A DNA stretch of 64,000 bases from JBFGCT01 sp963825565 (GTDB taxonomy: Bacteria; Actinomycetota; Acidimicrobiia; Acidimicrobiales; Ilumatobacteraceae). Below, one piece after another: positions 63,985 to 64,000 of this stretch. The stretch is from the NCBI GenBank assembly GCA_963825565.1, contig CAWGTW010000019.1:33275-97274 (forward strand), in the 5' to 3' direction. The translations under genes were made by a program, and so were the position numbers. Below the pieces are notes generated by a model that was not told where the DNA came from, did not search any database, and saw only the letters and a program-made list of their open reading frames with translations. Position 1 is the first letter of the stretch. Every line of letters starts with the position of its first letter.

Positions 63985-64000
63985 ATGTCGTCCGGCTCGT
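63985..64000 (+). CDS. Possible start of a gene cut by the window edge
   Basis: ATG-TCG-TCC-GGC-TCG follows a TAGCAT box at leaderless spacing. Only five codons are visible, so no product can be named. Confidence 0.2.

Overview
The window is high-GC, gene-dense bacterial chromosome. Genes are mostly joined by 1-4 bp stop/start overlaps, starts are often GTG, an actinobacterial integration host factor (mihF) is present, and PriA has lost its helicase motifs; all of these point to an actinobacterium. The 16S sequence reads to me like class Acidimicrobiia (Ilumatobacter relatives). That placement is from memory of the sequence type, not from a search.

Layout. 1-4453: edge of an MFS transporter gene, DUF3151, mobA, rhodanese, ribonuclease D and small unknowns. 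4566-14827: translation, cell wall and shikimate block (alaS-ruvX-mltG-aroE, then aroC-aroK-aroB-pepQ-efp-nusB). 14934-30413: a membrane protein, then the pyrimidine operon pyrR-pyrB-pyrC-carA-carB-pyrD running into mihF-gmk-rpoZ-coaBC-metK-priA. 30489-35581: def-fmt-rsmB, mogA, hisG and small DNA/RNA-binding proteins. 35606-38434: DUF1844, infC-rpmI-rplT and a TrmH methyltransferase. 38488-44581: an accessory insert separating trmH from pheST. It holds a DUF222/HNH endonuclease gene, two tandem-repeat arrays, and a four-gene overlapping operon on the minus strand (SLC13-type transporter, cNMP-binding hybrid histidine kinase, a 35-codon ORF, a response regulator). 44832-58366: pheST, an ACT protein, yqgE, argC-argB-argD-argF-argR-argH, a 3-methyladenine glycosylase, DUF2332 and tyrS. 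58373-63924: a complete 16S-23S-5S rRNA operon with promoter, processing stems and terminator.

Regulation visible in the sequence. Many isolated genes have a TANNNT hexamer 6-10 nt before the start codon and no Shine-Dalgarno, the signature of leaderless transcripts. pyrR is preceded by a PyrR-type RNA hairpin abutting its ribosome binding site. argC and the carA leader share an inverted-repeat operator with identical geometry (two 11-bp arms, 12-bp spacer, embedded -10 box, embedded ATG), most likely the ArgR site. In front of carA the embedded ATG opens a 54-codon, arginine-containing upstream ORF that crosses two of three near-identical hairpins. A diverged fourth hairpin lies upstream of argC.

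Quality note. carA, pheT and argC each carry one small indel that breaks an otherwise intact reading frame. Since pheT should be essential, I treat these as probable sequence errors.
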